NCBI GenBank assembly: GCA_026413225.1
Contig: CM048554.1
Location: 55,139,463 to 55,203,462 of the forward strand
Length of the DNA stretch: 64,000 nucleotides
Direction: 5' to 3'
Origin: Otis tarda
Lineage: Eukaryota > Chordata > Aves > Otidiformes > Otididae
The notes beneath the pieces are model-generated. The model worked only from the letters and a program-made list of their open reading frames with translations, was not told the DNA's origin and did not search any database. A program made the position numbers and the translations under genes. Shown one piece after another: positions 63,101 through 64,000 of this stretch. The stretch's first letter is position 1. Each line of letters opens with the position of its first letter.

Positions 63101-64000
63101 TTCTTTTTTTTCTTTTTTTTTTTTTTCTCTTTTTTTCCTTTTTTCCAGAAGGCGCCCATGCAAATGGCCTACAAGCCACCTGTGCTGTATAACTGTTTCC
63201 TGCTGAGTGGCCATCAGCTGGCAGCAGGCAGTGGGGGAGCTCGGCAGCGGTGGTTGCAGTGACCTCTCTGTTGTAGGGTTTGCACAATGCCGTGGGAACT
63301 CCTGGAATGGATGGGAATGGTGTACATAGGAAATATTCCTGGGGTCATTACACATCACGGGAAGAGCCTGGATTGCAGCAGTCCTATAAATTTCTTTCAT
63401 TCATCTCCAATGAAGTCAACAGTCAAAAGCAATTTTAAGCACTTGGATCATACAGAATATATAAATACCTGTATTCTGGCTAGCTGTAACAATTCAATGA
63501 TAAGTATGACTCCCTGGTGAACGAACAGGATATCACAGGCTTATTTTATCTTCCAAATGGGTCAGAGTTGAATCTTTTTCTGGATTTCCACATTCATTTT
63601 CTCTTAACAGGTTAGATTTTTACTTGGAAAAGGCATTGCTATAGTTCTCAGTTGCAATGGAAACACTCCAGATCTTCTGAAGATATTTAAAATAAATTTG
63701 TTACAACCTGCAATTTGGCACTGCTTCCTAGTGAATGCTTTCATTTTTATATGTAGACAGAATTTAGGCTTATGTATTCAGCCTGTATTCCACATGTGTA
63801 GATTCAGTAACCTTGAATCAATAGGTATCCCTTCATGACTACTTTAATAATTAACCTTTATAGGCAATAATAGCCTTTCCTTTGGTGTCGCTGTTTGTGT
63901 ACCATTGTCTGAAAAAATGAAGTTATACCCCTTGCTTCAGATATATTATTTTCAATAACAACATAGGCTTTGTTAGAGATTATTTTAAAATGTTTATAGT
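51156..64000. other. Intergenic sequence upstream of LCLAT1
   Basis: Nearly 13 kb without a supportable coding gene, RNA gene or recognised transposon. The open frame at 57647-58171 opens with GTG rather than ATG and overlaps other open frames in a GC-rich patch. Low-complexity features are a 16-A run near 59933 and the pyrimidine tract at 63089-63147. In other vertebrates LBH lies upstream of LCLAT1, but no LBH coding sequence is recognisable here. Confidence 0.6.
63089..63147 (+). repeat. Long polypyrimidine tract
   Basis: About 59 bases almost wholly T with scattered C, ending TTTTTTCCAG. It is a low-complexity tract that also looks like an ideal 3' splice site on the plus strand (see findings). 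On the minus strand it creates a Lys/Glu-rich spurious frame. Confidence 0.85.

Overview
The window is vertebrate, and almost certainly avian, nuclear DNA. Its interspersed repeats are CR1 non-LTR retroposons with the typical 3' end (a run around GGGGGTTGGACTAGATGACC followed by ATTCTATGATTCTATGA) and avian-type solo LTRs. There is no bacterial-style gene density, no rRNA or tRNA gene that I recognise, and no CRISPR array.

One gene is clearly supported: the 5' part of LCLAT1 (lysocardiolipin acyltransferase 1), transcribed on the minus strand. A CpG island at about 49.24-49.74 kb holds the inferred promoter and a non-coding first exon with donor at 49525/49524. The first recognised coding exon (7431-7599, ATG at 7595) encodes the N-terminal membrane segment. 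The next (1490-1688) encodes the catalytic NHRTRMD block of the acyltransferase fold. All remaining coding exons lie to the left of position 1. The intron between the first two exons is about 42 kb and the next is about 5.7 kb.

The introns hold most of the repeats. There is a 2 kb 5'-truncated CR1 with a broken reverse transcriptase (about 2.0-4.0 kb) and short CR1 tails at 6.55 and 11.77 kb, all antisense to LCLAT1. There is one CR1 tail in sense orientation at 33.96 kb and one sense-oriented 588 bp solo LTR at 21.88 kb. Two related solo LTRs of about 1.14 kb lie at 29.05 and 37.35 kb, both antisense. Simple repeats include several long A tracts, a CA repeat bounded by inverted arms, and a G-rich quadruplex candidate.

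Right of the promoter (49.74-64 kb) I find no supportable protein-coding gene. It contains one old CR1 fragment (50.9-51.2 kb), low-complexity tracts and otherwise unique sequence, and reads as intergenic DNA upstream of LCLAT1.

I found no convincing new multi-gene system. The observations most worth checking are a strong-context 25-codon uORF overlapping a YY1-like element in the LCLAT1 leader, the quadruplex-prone start of intron 1, a possible extra exon in the CpG island, and the two long LTRs. Those LTRs each have their own target-site duplication and share an in-frame repeat-derived reading frame.
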